Assembly: GCF_000239275.1 (NCBI RefSeq)
Contig: NZ_JH417584.1
Location: 11,927 to 75,926 of the forward strand
Reading direction: 5' to 3'
Source: Megasphaera geminata F0357
Lineage (GTDB): Bacteria; Bacillota; Negativicutes; Veillonellales; Megasphaeraceae
Length of the DNA stretch: 64,000 nucleotides
The first letter of the stretch is position 1; the number at the start of each line of letters is the position of its first letter. Under the pieces are notes generated by a model that was not told where the DNA came from, did no database searches, and was given only the letters and a program-made list of their open reading frames with translations. This document shows, piece after piece, positions 15,372 to 25,635 of this stretch. A program made the translations under genes and the position numbers.

Positions 15372-15928
15372 ACGGCAATACCCGCGTTACGCATCAGACG
15401 ATACACGGCGCATAAGGGCAGGCCGACGACATTGGCATAATCGCCGTCAATTCTTTCCACAAATACTGCGCCTTTACCCTGAATACCGTAAGCGCCGGCC
15501 TTATCCATGGGCTCTCCCGACGCTACATAGGCACTTATTTCCTCTTCTCCGAGAGTCCGAAAGGTGACGATCGTCTTCTCTACATGCCTGTAAACGACGT
15601 CCCCCTTCTGCAGCGCAACTCCCGTATAGACAGCATGGCTCCTGCCGGAAAGCCCGGCAAGCATGCGCACCGCTTCCGCCTCATGACGGGGCTTTCCTAA
15701 AATCTTTCCGTCCGCCGCAACTACCGTATCGGCACCGAGAACCCAGTGATCCGGGTAACGGAGGGCAACGGAGGCCGCCTTGCCGGCAGCCTGTATATCA
15801 ACAAACTTCTCGGGATTATCACGCCCTGGTACGTCTTCGGCATACGTACCGGGAATGACTTCACACGCTACGCCTATTTGCGCCAGCAATTCTTTGCGCC
15901 GCGGCGAATTTGATGCCAAAATCAGCAT
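15368..15928 (-). CDS. maf: Maf nucleoside triphosphate pyrophosphatase
   Basis: A 186-residue Maf protein that hydrolyses non-canonical or pyrimidine NTPs to the monophosphates. It begins LILASNSPRRKELL, the substrate-binding signature, and has GADTVVAADGKILGKP and DKAGAYGIQGKGAVFV. These features fit the YhdE/dTTP-UTP subgroup. Upstream of radC in the order found in many Firmicutes (maf-radC-mreB); mreB is not present here. Confidence 0.92.
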   Translation of the reverse strand: MLILASNSPRRKELLAQIGVACEVIPGTYAEDVPGRDNPEKFVDIQAAGKAASVALRYPDHWVLGADTVVAADGKILGKPRHEAEAVRMLAGLSGRSHAVYTGVALQKGDVVYRHVEKTIVTFRTLGEEEISAYVASGEPMDKAGAYGIQGKGAVFVERIDGDYANVVGLPLCAVYRLMRNAGIAV

Positions 15929-15937
15929 AGGATCCTC

Positions 15938-16207
15938 CTACACGCGTCTGTAAATAAAGACGGCTCCTAAAATACCGATAATGCTGAGAAGATTCGGGGC
16001 AAAATGAATTCCGAATGACAATTCCAGAATATACAAATTAAGCCGGACATTTTGAATATTAAAAATTTCGTAATGTTTCGTTAAAGCCGGCATAATACTG
16101 ACTATATTAAGGCTCGACAAGACATCACCGATAATGCCGCCCAAAATGCCGCCCGCAACGAGAAATAAAATTAAGAATAGTGCACCCTTACTGCCTGCCG
16201 CTTTCAT
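15938..16207 (-). CDS. DUF4321 small membrane protein
   Basis: An 89-residue protein with two hydrophobic helices (ALFLILFLVAGGILGGIIGD and LLSIIGILGAVFIY), matching the DUF4321 family found next to maf in Firmicutes. Function unknown. The ATG at 16207 is set by AGGAGGAAATTTG directly upstream. Confidence 0.75.
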   Translation of the reverse strand: MKAAGSKGALFLILFLVAGGILGGIIGDVLSSLNIVSIMPALTKHYEIFNIQNVRLNLYILELSFGIHFAPNLLSIIGILGAVFIYRRV

Positions 16208-16270
16208 CAAATTTCCTCCTGTCATTAACACTTTTTTCATTATACAGGTAATAAAGCGGTACATCAATAT

Positions 16271-16308
16271 AAAAAGAATGCCCTCCATCGTAGAGAAAGG
16301 CATTCCTT
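16271..16308 (-). terminator. Terminator of glnS
   Basis: Hairpin AGGAATGCC with GGCATTCTT on the minus strand, followed by TTTT. Confidence 0.75.
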
Positions 16309-16319
16309 TCAAACCGGTC

Positions 16320-17996
16320 TCACCCTTTTTTCTGCACTTTGGCCCACGTATCACGCAAGCCGACGATACGGTTGACAACGAGTTTCTTTGCCGTCGTGTC
16401 TTTATCAATGACAAAATAGCCCTGCCGCAAAAACTGGAACCTGTCTCCCGCTTTAAAGCCGGCCAGCCCCGCCTCACCTTTTCCCTGCGTAACAACGAGG
16501 CTGTCGGGATTCAGCCGGCTGAGAAAATCGGCATTATCGTCGTCCCCTTCCGGCCTCAATAAGGAATCATAGAGGCGGCACTCCAGATCTACCGCATCTT
16601 TCGCGTTGACCCAATGCAGCGTCCCCTTGACTTTACGGGTCGCATTAGCGCCGCTGCCGCTTTTACTTTCAAGATCGCAGGAACAACGAAGTTCTGTAAT
16701 CCTGCCGGCGGCGTCTTTGACAACTTCATCACATGTAATGATATAGGCATATTTCAGCCGCACTTCTCTGCCGGGCGCAAGGCGGAAGAATTTCTTTACC
16801 GGTTCTTCCATAAAATCGCCCCGTTCAATATAAATCTCGTTGCTGAAAGTCATGTCGCGCATGCCCATTGCTTCATTTTCCCGGTTATTGTCCGCACGGA
16901 TGACTTCCGTCCGATCTGCGGGATAATTCGTCAAGACAACTTTGATCGGATCAAGTACAGCCATGTAGCGCGGCGCTTTCAACTTTAAATCTTCACGAAT
17001 GCAGTATTCGAGAAATGCCGGATCGACCGTACTGTCCGCCTTAGCCACACCGATGCGGTCACAGAAGTCGCGAACGGCTTCAGGCGTATAGCCGCGACGG
17101 CGAATACCGGCAATGGTCGGCATGCGGGGATCATCCCAGCCGCTGACAACCCCTTTTTCGACAAGAAGCCGCAGTTTCCGCTTGCTCATGACCATATTCG
17201 CCACATTCAACCGTGCGAATTCGATCTGCTGAGGCGTCTGACCTTCCGGATCATCCCATTCATCAACAACCCAATTGTAAAGAGGCCTGTGATCTTCAAA
17301 TTCAAGTGTGCAAATAGAGTGTGTGATTCGTTCAATTGCATCTTCCAAGGGATGGGCGAAATCATAGACGGGGTAAATGCACCACCTATCGCCCGTACGA
17401 TGGTGAGACGCATGAATAATCCGATACAGGACGGGATCCCGCATATTTATATTGGGACTGGCCATATCTATTTTTGCACGCAGGACCTTTTCCCCGTCGC
17501 CGTACTTGCCGGCCTTCATCTCTTCAAAAAGCCGTAAGTTTTCTTCCACGGAGCGACTGCGATACGGACTGTCTTTGCCGGGTTCATTAAAATTACCCCG
17601 GTAAGAGCGAATTTCATCACCTGTTAAGTCATCTACATAGGCTTTCCCTTTTTTAATGAGCTTTACAGCCTGATTATAAAAAAGATCGAAATAATCCGAT
17701 GCAAAATAGAGACGATCTTCCCAGGAAAAGCCCAGCCACGCAACGTCACGCTTGATGGACTCAACATATTCGACGTCTTCCTTCGACGGATTCGTATCGT
17801 CGAAACGCAGGTTTGTAAGACCGTTATACTTTTTACCGATGCCGAAATTGAGGCAAATCGACTTGGCATGTCCCAGATGAAGATACCCGTTCGGTTCCGG
17901 CGGAAAACGGGTGTGTACACGTTTTCCGTACTTGCCGGTTTCATTATCCTTATCAATAACGGCTTCAATAAAATTTTTTGTATTTTCCCGGTCCAT
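16320..17996 (-). CDS. glnS: Glutaminyl-tRNA synthetase
   Basis: A 558-residue class I synthetase that charges tRNA-Gln directly. The HIGH motif is in [16 protein letters not shown], the KMSKS equivalent is VMSKRKL, and the C-terminal anticodon-binding barrels follow ([19 protein letters not shown]). Length is normal. The start at 17996 follows AAGGAGA. Most Firmicutes lack GlnRS and make Gln-tRNA through GatCAB, but gatCAB is also in this window, so the two routes coexist. GlnRS in this lineage is thought to derive from horizontal transfer. Confidence 0.95.
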   Translation of the reverse strand: MDRENTKNFIEAVIDKDNETGKYGKRVHTRFPPEPNGYLHLGHAKSICLNFGIGKKYNGLTNLRFDDTNPSKEDVEYVESIKRDVAWLGFSWEDRLYFASDYFDLFYNQAVKLIKKGKAYVDDLTGDEIRSYRGNFNEPGKDSPYRSRSVEENLRLFEEMKAGKYGDGEKVLRAKIDMASPNINMRDPVLYRIIHASHHRTGDRWCIYPVYDFAHPLEDAIERITHSICTLEFEDHRPLYNWVVDEWDDPEGQTPQQIEFARLNVANMVMSKRKLRLLVEKGVVSGWDDPRMPTIAGIRRRGYTPEAVRDFCDRIGVAKADSTVDPAFLEYCIREDLKLKAPRYMAVLDPIKVVLTNYPADRTEVIRADNNRENEAMGMRDMTFSNEIYIERGDFMEEPVKKFFRLAPGREVRLKYAYIITCDEVVKDAAGRITELRCSCDLESKSGSGANATRKVKGTLHWVNAKDAVDLECRLYDSLLRPEGDDDNADFLSRLNPDSLVVTQGKGEAGLAGFKAGDRFQFLRQGYFVIDKDTTAKKLVVNRIVGLRDTWAKVQKKG

Positions 17997-18097
17997 AAGG
18001 AGTCTCCTTCTCACAATTAGTGATTTGATTGTATCATAAATAACGCGCTCCTACCAGTAGGCACGAAAACCGCCGCTTTTTTCGGAATATCCTGTGC

Positions 18098-18103
18098 TAT
18101 AAT
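18098..18103 (+). promoter_or_regulatory. -10 element of the FAH-family gene
   Basis: TATAAT about 32 bases before the start codon; no convincing -35 sequence. Confidence 0.4.
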
Positions 18104-18134
18104 TAAAATATTATGAGAGTCAGGAGTTGATATC

Positions 18135-19037
18135 ATGGAAATAAAAAAATTAGTCACCTTTGAAGATGCCGGTTTTGAACAGTGGGGTGTTATTTCTGAG
18201 GACGGCGCCGGCGTATACAGCGCCGTCTCCCTGGAAGAAGCGTTCTTCACACCCTTGCCGGAAACGTTGGAAGAATTCATCAATCAGGGAACGGAAGGGC
18301 TTCTTGCCTTGGCAGACAGTCTTGAAGCAAATGAAAAAACCGGCGCCGTTCCGGCAAACCCGCTGCATACCGTACATATACTGACACCGCTCCGCAACAG
18401 GACGCGCAACATTCTTTGTGTCGGCAAGAACTACGGTGAACACATCATCGAATTCGATAAAACGACTGAGGCGGAAGCTCCCGACTATCCTATTTTCTTT
18501 ACGAAAGCGGCAACGTCGGTAATAAGGCCGGAGGACACCATAAACCTGCATGAACGGGTCACCTCCGAAGTAGATTATGAAGGCGAACTGGCCGTTATTC
18601 TCGGCAAGTCGGGTGCCGATATCTCCGAAAGCGAAGCTATGGACTATGTTTACGGCTTCACCATTTTAAATGACGTAACCGCGCGGGACCTGCAACGCAA
18701 TCACAAACAATGGTTCCACGGCAAGAGCCTTGATACATTCTGCCCGATCGGGCCGTGCATACTGCTTCGCGACGCCGCGCCGGCTACATTTGATATCGTG
18801 ACCAAAGTAAACGGTGAAATCCGCCAGGACGGTAACACCGGTGAATTCATTTTTTCCGTTCCCCGCCTTATTACCGAACTTTCCAAGGGCTCAACCTTAC
18901 TTGCGGGAGACATCATCGCAACCGGTACGCCTGCCGGTGTCGGTATCGGCTTCAATCCGCCAAAATACTTAAAGAGCGGCGATATCGTGGAAATTTCGAT
19001 CCCCCCTATCGGCACACTCTCGAATACGGTTAAATAA
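18135..19037 (+). CDS. Fumarylacetoacetate hydrolase family protein
   Basis: A 300-residue FAH-superfamily enzyme. The C-terminal two thirds form the catalytic barrel: the metal ligands are in VDYEGELAVILGK (Glu-x-Glu), and Asp in LNDVTARDLQ. GKSLDTFCPIGP and TGTPAGVGIG are standard. Members act on beta-diketones or decarboxylate oxaloacetate, or isomerise aromatic ring-cleavage products; the substrate here cannot be told. Single gene on the plus strand, AGGAG before the ATG. Confidence 0.88.
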   Translation: MEIKKLVTFEDAGFEQWGVISEDGAGVYSAVSLEEAFFTPLPETLEEFINQGTEGLLALADSLEANEKTGAVPANPLHTVHILTPLRNRTRNILCVGKNYGEHIIEFDKTTEAEAPDYPIFFTKAATSVIRPEDTINLHERVTSEVDYEGELAVILGKSGADISESEAMDYVYGFTILNDVTARDLQRNHKQWFHGKSLDTFCPIGPCILLRDAAPATFDIVTKVNGEIRQDGNTGEFIFSVPRLITELSKGSTLLAGDIIATGTPAGVGIGFNPPKYLKSGDIVEISIPPIGTLSNTVK

Positions 19038-19492
19038 TCCATAAAAAGACTGTAACATAACAGCCCTTTTAAACTAAAATAACGGACATTGGATTATATT
19101 TGAGCTCTTTTGCAAATGTCGGGGTGTGGCTACCCGGCAAGTCTTTCCCGGCATCAATCACGGTAGCGATCGATGCCTTTTTTTACTTAACAACAGGATA
19201 CGGGCGCAAAAGGGAAAATAAGAAAACATTGGTTATCTGTTCTTTCCATGAAGTAAAACGATATAAAGAAGTTTTTAAGAAAGAAAGGATCTACATAATT
19301 AGCAGTAGGCATATGAGATCGGCTCCTTTCTCCAGGAATTAGCCACTCTTATGGTAAAATATGCGAGCCTCATATGCTTTTGCTTTGCAAAAAAAAGACT
19401 GCAGTAGTCAGCATGATATGTCCTCCCAACATTTATTATAGAACCTTAAAAATTCACACAGTCACAGGGGCTTGTTGTTAAGTACATCAAAA
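19038..19492. other. Long intergenic stretch with nested inverted repeats
   Basis: No convincing gene. A 12-bp inverted repeat (tacttaacaaca at 19184-19195, tgttgttaagta at 19473-19484) surrounds a second one (gcatatgag at 19309-19317, ctcatatgc at 19369-19377) with nearly the same centre. It might be a small non-autonomous element or structured RNA, or chance. Nothing else recognised. Confidence 0.3.
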
Positions 19493-19545
19493 AAAAGAAA
19501 CAGACCAAGATAGCATGAATTCCTGTGAGCTCAATGTCTTGGTCT
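19493..19545 (-). terminator. Terminator of the DUF3290-DUF421 pair
   Basis: Minus-strand hairpin AGACCAAGA with TCTTGGTCT, followed by GTTTCTTTTTTTT. A second imperfect hairpin (19557-19609) sits between it and the DUF421 stop. Confidence 0.7.
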
Positions 19546-19607
19546 ATTCTATATTGAACAGGAGCCGTAACAGAACACGGTAACATCTCATTCTGCTACA
19601 GCCCTGT

Positions 19608-20249
19608 TTATTTACCGCTCTGCGAATAAGGATAAAGAATTACATTTTCCTTATCATATTCAGCCAAATAAATATTTTCTATTTTATATCCTTGTGCCGC
19701 CGTTTTTTCCCGGAGCCATGCTTTATCCTTATGAATAAGCTCAAGAGCGTCATCATTGACGAGCCCGTCAGCAATGACGGGATAACGGTTATCCAGATCG
19801 TCATACTTCATGATCGTCAGCTGCCCGTTCTGCTCTAATACGGCTTTATAAACCTCTTCAATATGCCATATATCGGCCATGCGCAGTTTCAGATGAAGGT
19901 CATGTGCATTCAGTCCCGAACGCATACATTCATCAGTAAGGATTTTCCCGTGGTTAATGACGACCTGCGGGTCACCGTCAATCAAACGCTTTATAAAATT
20001 ACTGTTTCCCTTAGCGTATTTCAGCAACATCACCAAAATAGTCCAGGCGATGAGAATCAGGAGGAATTGCAGGATACCGACAGCATCGTTATATATAACA
20101 CCGCCGATAATGCCGCCGAGAACATAATTTTGCACTTGATCCAAAGCCGATGCGGGAGCAAGATTTCCTTTGCCCATAATATTTATCTGAAAAATAATGA
20201 CCAAAAGGCCTAAGCCCAACTTGGCGAATATTATATAATGTACAAGCAT
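19608..20249 (-). CDS. DUF421 domain membrane protein (YetF/YcaP family)
   Basis: A 213-residue protein with three N-terminal hydrophobic helices and a cytoplasmic C-terminal domain; the DGDPQVVINHGKI and GLNAHDLHLKLR segments are the family signature. Members are linked to envelope or spore-membrane functions, but the biochemical role is unknown. It sits nine bases after a DUF3290 gene, a pairing repeated in many bacteria, so the two products probably act together. Confidence 0.85.
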   Translation of the reverse strand: MLVHYIIFAKLGLGLLVIIFQINIMGKGNLAPASALDQVQNYVLGGIIGGVIYNDAVGILQFLLILIAWTILVMLLKYAKGNSNFIKRLIDGDPQVVINHGKILTDECMRSGLNAHDLHLKLRMADIWHIEEVYKAVLEQNGQLTIMKYDDLDNRYPVIADGLVNDDALELIHKDKAWLREKTAAQGYKIENIYLAEYDKENVILYPYSQSGK

Positions 20250-20258
20250 TGAAGCCTC

Positions 20259-20708
20259 CTATTTATCATTAACTTTGATATTGACGTCAATCATATAAAT
20301 ACGCGTAACCTTATAAGCTGTCTGATTATCCGTAAAATCTACTGAAAAATAATCTCTATCCCCCGTTTTTACGATCATACTGTTTTTTAAACGTAACGAA
20401 TTAACAAGCAAGCTTTCTTTAGGCACATCCATATTATAGGCGAAGTTACCGAGAAAAGCGGTCATCCGCGACATATCTTCCGTTGACTGCCTGGTTTGCG
20501 AATATTCCTGCCAATTGGCGCCTAAAAGAAATACACCTGTAAGGAAAAGGATAACACTTAAATCTCTGTACTTCGTCTGAAAACGATTACACATATATTT
20601 GCCGCCGACAATCAGCCAAGCAATTAACACCAAGGCAATGAGAACGTACTGCAACATATGATCAATATGCGATTGCCCCTCTACAAAAGAATAAGTATAA
20701 AACTGCAT
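20259..20708 (-). CDS. DUF3290 domain membrane protein
   Basis: A 149-residue protein with two hydrophobic helices (about 18-38 and 52-68) and a C-terminal extracytoplasmic-looking domain. It matches the DUF3290 family, which is habitually encoded directly before a DUF421 protein as here. Function unknown. AAGGAG before the ATG. Confidence 0.8.
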   Translation of the reverse strand: MQFYTYSFVEGQSHIDHMLQYVLIALVLIAWLIVGGKYMCNRFQTKYRDLSVILFLTGVFLLGANWQEYSQTRQSTEDMSRMTAFLGNFAYNMDVPKESLLVNSLRLKNSMIVKTGDRDYFSVDFTDNQTAYKVTRIYMIDVNIKVNDK

Positions 20709-20890
20709 GATAACTCCTTATTATATACAGGATAAAATTATAAATGAGCCTGTTACGGTAACTTAATCTGTTCCAACAAGACTTAACCGCAGTATAAATT
20801 GCTGCAACCGGCCCTTTACAGAGTACAAGGGCCTTCTATAAACATAATTTTCTCATAAATACTCTCTTCATGAGATTCTATTTTACCTGA

Positions 20891-22217
20891 TTATCCGTAC
20901 TGATAAACCTTGCGTTTCTGCCAAAAAAACACGAACGCCATGCAGGCACCGCAGAAATCTGCGGCGGGCGTCGCCATAAAAACGCCGTCAACACCGAAAA
21001 TGCGCGGCAGGATATAAAGAAAGCCGAGCAGAAAGAGCATAGTGTGGCAGAACGAGAGCAGCGCGGATGTGCGTCCGTCGCCGAGAGCCGTAAAGAAGGA
21101 CGATCCGTAAGTCTTAAACCCGACAAAGAGAAAACCTGCGGCATAAATGCGGAAGCCGTATACAGCCAGTTCATACACCCGTGAACCTGCAGGGACAAAA
21201 ACACTCGTAACGGGTACGGCAATAAGGATGCTGAGTGCCGTCGTAAACAGGGCAAAAGCGCCGATCAGCTTGAGGCTGCGGCGAAAAATTCCGCGCAGCT
21301 CCGCCATATCCTTACGCCCATAGCAGAAGCTCGTCAATGCCGCAACCCCCTCCGCATAACCGAGATATACGGCGGCAAACAACTCCGCCATATATTGCGT
21401 GATGGAAATAGCGGCAACACCCTCCGCTCCGGCAAGACGCATCATCGTATTATTTATTACGATGATAACAACGCTCATGGAAAGCTGAGTCACCATTTCA
21501 CTGGCACCGTTTCCCATTGCCATGAGAACGGCACGCGGACGCCAGGCAGGCCGGGTGAGGCGAAGTATCCTGTGCTGTTGCGTAGTGAAATACCAAATAC
21601 CGACAAAAGCGGAAACAGAGTAGCCGATCCCCGTAGCAACTGCCGCTCCCGAAAGCCCCCATTCAAATACGAAAAGAGTAACATAGTCCAGAACGATGTT
21701 CACGATCCCGCCGATGAGCGAAGAAAGCAGCGCAAGCCGCGGCTGCCCCGCCGTAACAAGGAAGATATCAAGAATAAGGCCTGCCATGGTGAACGGAGTC
21801 GCCAGAAAAAGCGGGACTGCATATGCCGCACAAAACGGGTAAAGCACGTCATCCGCACCAAGGCCGTATAGAAGAGGATGAAAAAAAGCAGTCCCAAAAC
21901 GGCAAGTAATGTACTGAGTACAACACAGACAGCGACAAGAAGCGAGAAATTCTGCAGGGCACACCGATGCTTCTCCGCACCCAACTGTGCAGCAACAAGC
22001 GCACTCCCTCCCGTGCCAAGCATCGTGCCAGTGAAATCGTCAGCAAAATTAAAGGAAATACAATATTAACTGCCGAAATACCGTTTGTTCCGATAGCATG
22101 TGCAACAAAGATACCGTCGATAATAAAGTTCATATTCATAAAAAGTTGCGAAATAATCATCGGGACGGCAAATGCAAGCAGTGTACGATAAGAAATCGGC
22201 TGTTTGAGATAACGCAA
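20891..22217 (-). pseudogene. MATE family efflux transporter with two frameshifts
   Basis: A multidrug/toxin extrusion antiporter of about 442 residues in three frames. Part 1 starts MRYLKQPISYRTLLAFAVP and reaches LILLTISL. Part 2 resumes at MLGTGGSALVAAQLGAEK. Part 3 resumes at HPLLYGLGADDVLYPFC and runs to the stop at 20891. The first break, near 22025, needs one extra base. The second lies in a run of seven A (21881-21887), where one more base restores LLFFHPLLYG. Apart from these the sequence is intact and free of internal stops, so indel errors or homopolymer slippage fit better than long decay. The substrate is unknown; the twelve-helix pattern and the GTGGSAL motif fit the DinF/NorM-like group. 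Confidence 0.8.
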
Positions 22218-22531
22218 GGTACATCTCCTTATATATTTTTGTATCTCATAGTATCACAGAAAAACGATAAAAAAGCAATCTTCTGCCGTGTTATATCAAT
22301 ATACGTTTTTCATATAGCCGCAATATCCTGCAGGGAGCTTCCTTTTTTCCGACAATTCCGTTTTTTTCGAATTGCCGCCGCCCACCCCTGCAATCGGGTG
22401 ATTTCAAAATATTCCCCCGAGCATATGGAAATACCCGTTCTTTTATTACATATCATCAGTTTATGAGGATCATGTTTCAATTCATCTTATCTTAATCTGT
22501 GTAAGGACGCAAACACAGTATACTTTTTTTC
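22218..22531. other. Intergenic stretch, nothing recognised
   Basis: Between the MATE gene and the terminator of the amino acid permease gene. AT-rich, with no open frame that looks coded and no recognised motif apart from the start-proximal sequence of the MATE gene. Confidence 0.5.
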
Positions 22532-22568
22532 AAAAAAACCGGGGCCACAAACGATTGGCACCGGTTTT
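22532..22568 (-). terminator. Terminator of the APC permease gene
   Basis: Minus-strand hairpin ACCGGTGCC with GGCCCCGGT, followed by a run of seven T. Confidence 0.8.
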
Positions 22569-22594
22569 CCCATTTGATAACGTTTCAAACGATG

Positions 22595-24001
22595 TTATTC
22601 ATGACTTTCCGGTTCGCCATGCCGCAAAGTACTGTGTTTATATCCATAAATGGCATAAATAACGGTACCGACAACGGACCAGCCTACGAAAAGTTCCAGC
22701 GTATGGATCGAAAGGTGTGCAAAGATAAACGCGCAGAAGATAAAGCCTAAAGGCGCAATGACATATACTGCCGGGCAGCAGAACCCACGCGGAATGCGGG
22801 GATAGATTTTACGCAACACGATAATCCCCACACAGGAGCAGAGAAAGGCGAAAATCGTACCGGCACTGCATGCCTCCGCCACAATATGAATGGGTGTAAA
22901 GCCTGCCACGAGGGAAACAATGATACCGATGATAATTTGGATTCTGTAAGGCGTACGGTATTTCTCGTGTACCTTATAAAGGCTGTTGGGAATAAGACCG
23001 TCACGGCTCATCGAATACAGAGCCCTGCTCTGGGCAAAAAGCATATTCAGCACAACGGTGGACAAACCGCAGAGCGCCCCCGTGCCGATAAGAGCCGAGC
23101 CCGCACGCATCCCGATGTATTCAAGAACATACGATGCGGGAGCCGCCGTATCGAGCTGTTCGTACGGAACGACGCCGGTCATAGCCGCGCAGACGGCAAT
23201 ATACAAAACCGTACAAATCGCCAGCGCGGAAATAATGCCGACAGGCATGTCGTGCGTCGGATTTTTTGTTTCTTCAGCCGCCGTAGAGAGGGCGTCAAAA
23301 CCCAGGTACGCAAAGAAAAGGACTGCCGTACCGGCAACAACGCCGTCCCAGCCGTAAGGCAAAAAGGGTTGCCAGTTCAGGGGATCAATATGCGGCCCCG
23401 CAAAAAAGAGAAACGCAAAAATAGTAACAATCTTTACTACAACAAGCGCTCTGTTTACCCTTGCGCCTTCACGAACACCGAGGATAAGACAAAGCGTCGC
23501 CAGAAGGACGATAGCGAAAGCAGGTAAATTGATGATGCCGCCGTCGGCGGGCACGGCCGTCAAGGCTTTGGGCAATTCAATGCCGCAGGAATGGAGGATA
23601 CCTACAAAGTAAGCGGACCACCCGCCCGCCACGGCACTGGCACCTACAGAATATTCAAGAATAAGGCTCCAGCCTACCCACCAGCCGAAATATTCACCGA
23701 GTGACGCATATGCATATGTATACGAGCTGCCCGATACAGGCAAAAAAGTGGCCAGTTCGGAATACGTCAAGCAGACAAAAGCACAGGTAACGGCTGCCAG
23801 AATAAAGGATACCATCAACCCGGGGCCAGCATATTTGGCTGCACCGATACCGGTGAGAACAAAAATACCAGTACCTATTATAATTCCTAAACCCATGATA
23901 GTAATGTCAAATGCCCCGAGTACTCTGTTCAACTTCTTATCCTGTGTATGTCGGATCAAATCCTGATATGGCTTACGTTGCAGAATATCCACCTTAACCA
24001 A
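22595..24001 (-). CDS. APC-family amino acid permease (cationic amino acid transporter type)
   Basis: A 468-residue inner-membrane transporter with about 12 helices. The first unwound helix carries GLGIIIGTGIFVLTG, the substrate-binding motif of the APC family, and SYTYAYASLGEYFGWWVGW is typical of the CAT/YfnA subgroup. FFAYLGFDALSTAAEETKNP is the helix 6 signature. Likely a proton-coupled uptake system for amino acids; the exact substrate is unknown. It lies between terminators, so it is probably a single-gene unit, close to the branched-chain carrier gene. Confidence 0.9.
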   Translation of the reverse strand: MVKVDILQRKPYQDLIRHTQDKKLNRVLGAFDITIMGLGIIIGTGIFVLTGIGAAKYAGPGLMVSFILAAVTCAFVCLTYSELATFLPVSGSSYTYAYASLGEYFGWWVGWSLILEYSVGASAVAGGWSAYFVGILHSCGIELPKALTAVPADGGIINLPAFAIVLLATLCLILGVREGARVNRALVVVKIVTIFAFLFFAGPHIDPLNWQPFLPYGWDGVVAGTAVLFFAYLGFDALSTAAEETKNPTHDMPVGIISALAICTVLYIAVCAAMTGVVPYEQLDTAAPASYVLEYIGMRAGSALIGTGALCGLSTVVLNMLFAQSRALYSMSRDGLIPNSLYKVHEKYRTPYRIQIIIGIIVSLVAGFTPIHIVAEACSAGTIFAFLCSCVGIIVLRKIYPRIPRGFCCPAVYVIAPLGFIFCAFIFAHLSIHTLELFVGWSVVGTVIYAIYGYKHSTLRHGEPESHE

Positions 24002-24033
24002 CTCCTTTTAAATCGTTTTACTATATAAAACAA

Positions 24034-24066
24034 CGAAACCTCCATCCTGACGGGAAGGAGGTTTCG
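24034..24066 (-). terminator. Terminator of brnQ
   Basis: Ten-bp perfect hairpin (CGAAACCTCC with GGAGGTTTCG), then TTGTTTTA on the minus strand. Confidence 0.85.
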
Positions 24067-24088
24067 TTATTCAACTGATAATGGCGGA

Positions 24089-25426
24089 CTAAGCTTCAGT
24101 TTTAGAACTTACTGCCGTCTTCCAAATAAGACCGATAATGAAACCTGCCACGGCAAAGCAAAGCCAGCTCATGCCGAGATCGTGCAAAGGCACTGTATTA
24201 TTGAAAAATACGTCAATGCTTCCCAATGAAAATTTAGCGGTCTGCAACCCTGTAACGACGGCCGGGATAATAGTCAGCCCGATTGTCCATGCATATACGC
24301 ACTGACGTCCGCCGAAAAATTTGTGGAGGAAAGTAAGTATAACCAAGGCGACAACAATCGGGTAGATAAACATCAGTACGGGAATAGCCGCACTGATAAT
24401 CGTCTTTAACCCGAACATAGCGACACAGAAGGAAATAATCGAAAAAACGGCCGCATACGCCTTATACCCCATCCCGCCGATAAGTTGCTGAAAATATGTC
24501 GCACAAGACGTAATTAATCCGATACTGGTGGAAAGGCAGGCAAGTAACACAATAACCGCCAGGAGCATTGCCCCTACTTCACCGAAAAGGATTTTTGCGC
24601 TGAGAGAAAGCACGGGTGCGCCTGTATCCTGCATACCAATGGCGGTAACGCTGTCAGCACCGATTTTAGCGATAAAGATATAGACAAATGCCAAACAGCC
24701 GACCGCTACAACGCCTGCTTTAAATACGTCACGCGTAACTTCGCTCGGCGTAGTTGCGCCCGCTTCTCTTACGAACTCAACAACCAGAATGGCGAATACA
24801 AGGGATGCTATAGCATCCATGGTGTTGTAACCGTCAAGGATACCCTGGACCATAGCCAAAGTAGTGGTACCGTACTGAGGGTCGGCGGCAAGAGGAACAC
24901 CTAGCGGCGTAATGAAAGATTTTGCAATAAGTGCCAATATAGTAACTAGGAGACAGGGAGTCAGGATTTTGCCGATACGGTCGACAAGCTTCGACGGGGT
25001 TGCGGAAAGCCAATAAGAAATAACAAAAAAGATAACAAGGAAGATCGTCATATGAAGGTCGGATCCACCGTCATGTAGGAAGGGACGAACGGCAATTTCA
25101 TAAGAAACGCTGCCCGTACGCGGCGTAGCGAAAAACGGTCCGATTGTCAAATACGATAATACCGTAAAAAAGAGACCGAATTTCGGGGTAACGCGGCCAG
25201 CCAGTTCCTGCAAATTCTCACAGCCCGAATAGCCGATGGCCAGGACACCGGCAAGAGGCAGTCCGACACCGGTAACGATGAAGCCCAAAACGGACCACCA
25301 TACATTTGCGCCTGCATGCTGTCCCATTGCCGCCGGGAAAATAAGATTCCCCGCTCCGAAAAAGAGGGCAAACAACATGAGGCCGACTGCAATAAATCGT
25401 TTACTGTCTTTTTGATTCTCATTCAT
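24089..25426 (-). CDS. brnQ: Branched-chain amino acid transport system II carrier protein
   Basis: A 445-residue LIVCS-family carrier with about 12 helices, expected to take up leucine, isoleucine and valine with Na+ or H+. ALFFGAGNLIFPAAMGQHAG near the N terminus and FATPRTGSVSYEIAVRPFL are family signatures. Length is normal. The leader (25427-25560) shows some pairing of AGGTAAAGTCGT-like repeats but no T-box consensus. Confidence 0.92.
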   Translation of the reverse strand: MNENQKDSKRFIAVGLMLFALFFGAGNLIFPAAMGQHAGANVWWSVLGFIVTGVGLPLAGVLAIGYSGCENLQELAGRVTPKFGLFFTVLSYLTIGPFFATPRTGSVSYEIAVRPFLHDGGSDLHMTIFLVIFFVISYWLSATPSKLVDRIGKILTPCLLVTILALIAKSFITPLGVPLAADPQYGTTTLAMVQGILDGYNTMDAIASLVFAILVVEFVREAGATTPSEVTRDVFKAGVVAVGCLAFVYIFIAKIGADSVTAIGMQDTGAPVLSLSAKILFGEVGAMLLAVIVLLACLSTSIGLITSCATYFQQLIGGMGYKAYAAVFSIISFCVAMFGLKTIISAAIPVLMFIYPIVVALVILTFLHKFFGGRQCVYAWTIGLTIIPAVVTGLQTAKFSLGSIDVFFNNTVPLHDLGMSWLCFAVAGFIIGLIWKTAVSSKTEA

Positions 25427-25635
25427 TGTAAATCACGCTCCGTTCCAAAGAATGGTCGTCTTTACCGGGCAGTAAAGGTACGACTTTACCTAGAAAAGCA
25501 CAAGTCTGCAAAGTTCTCCGTTGCGCAGAAAAATACTTTAATATTGGTGACATTATATCATAATACTATTTTTTATTCATCATCTTAACCCTTTTTTTTT
25601 AATCATATCTATTTTTAATCTAAAAAACGTTTAAC

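Noticed and set aside
19100-19342. 80-codon plus-strand open frame in the gap after the FAH gene
   Set aside because: No family resemblance, no convincing ribosome site, and low-complexity Lys-rich composition typical of AT-rich non-coding DNA.
25427-25560. T-box ahead of brnQ
   Set aside because: Some pairing is visible, but the GGTGGNACCGCG core is absent.
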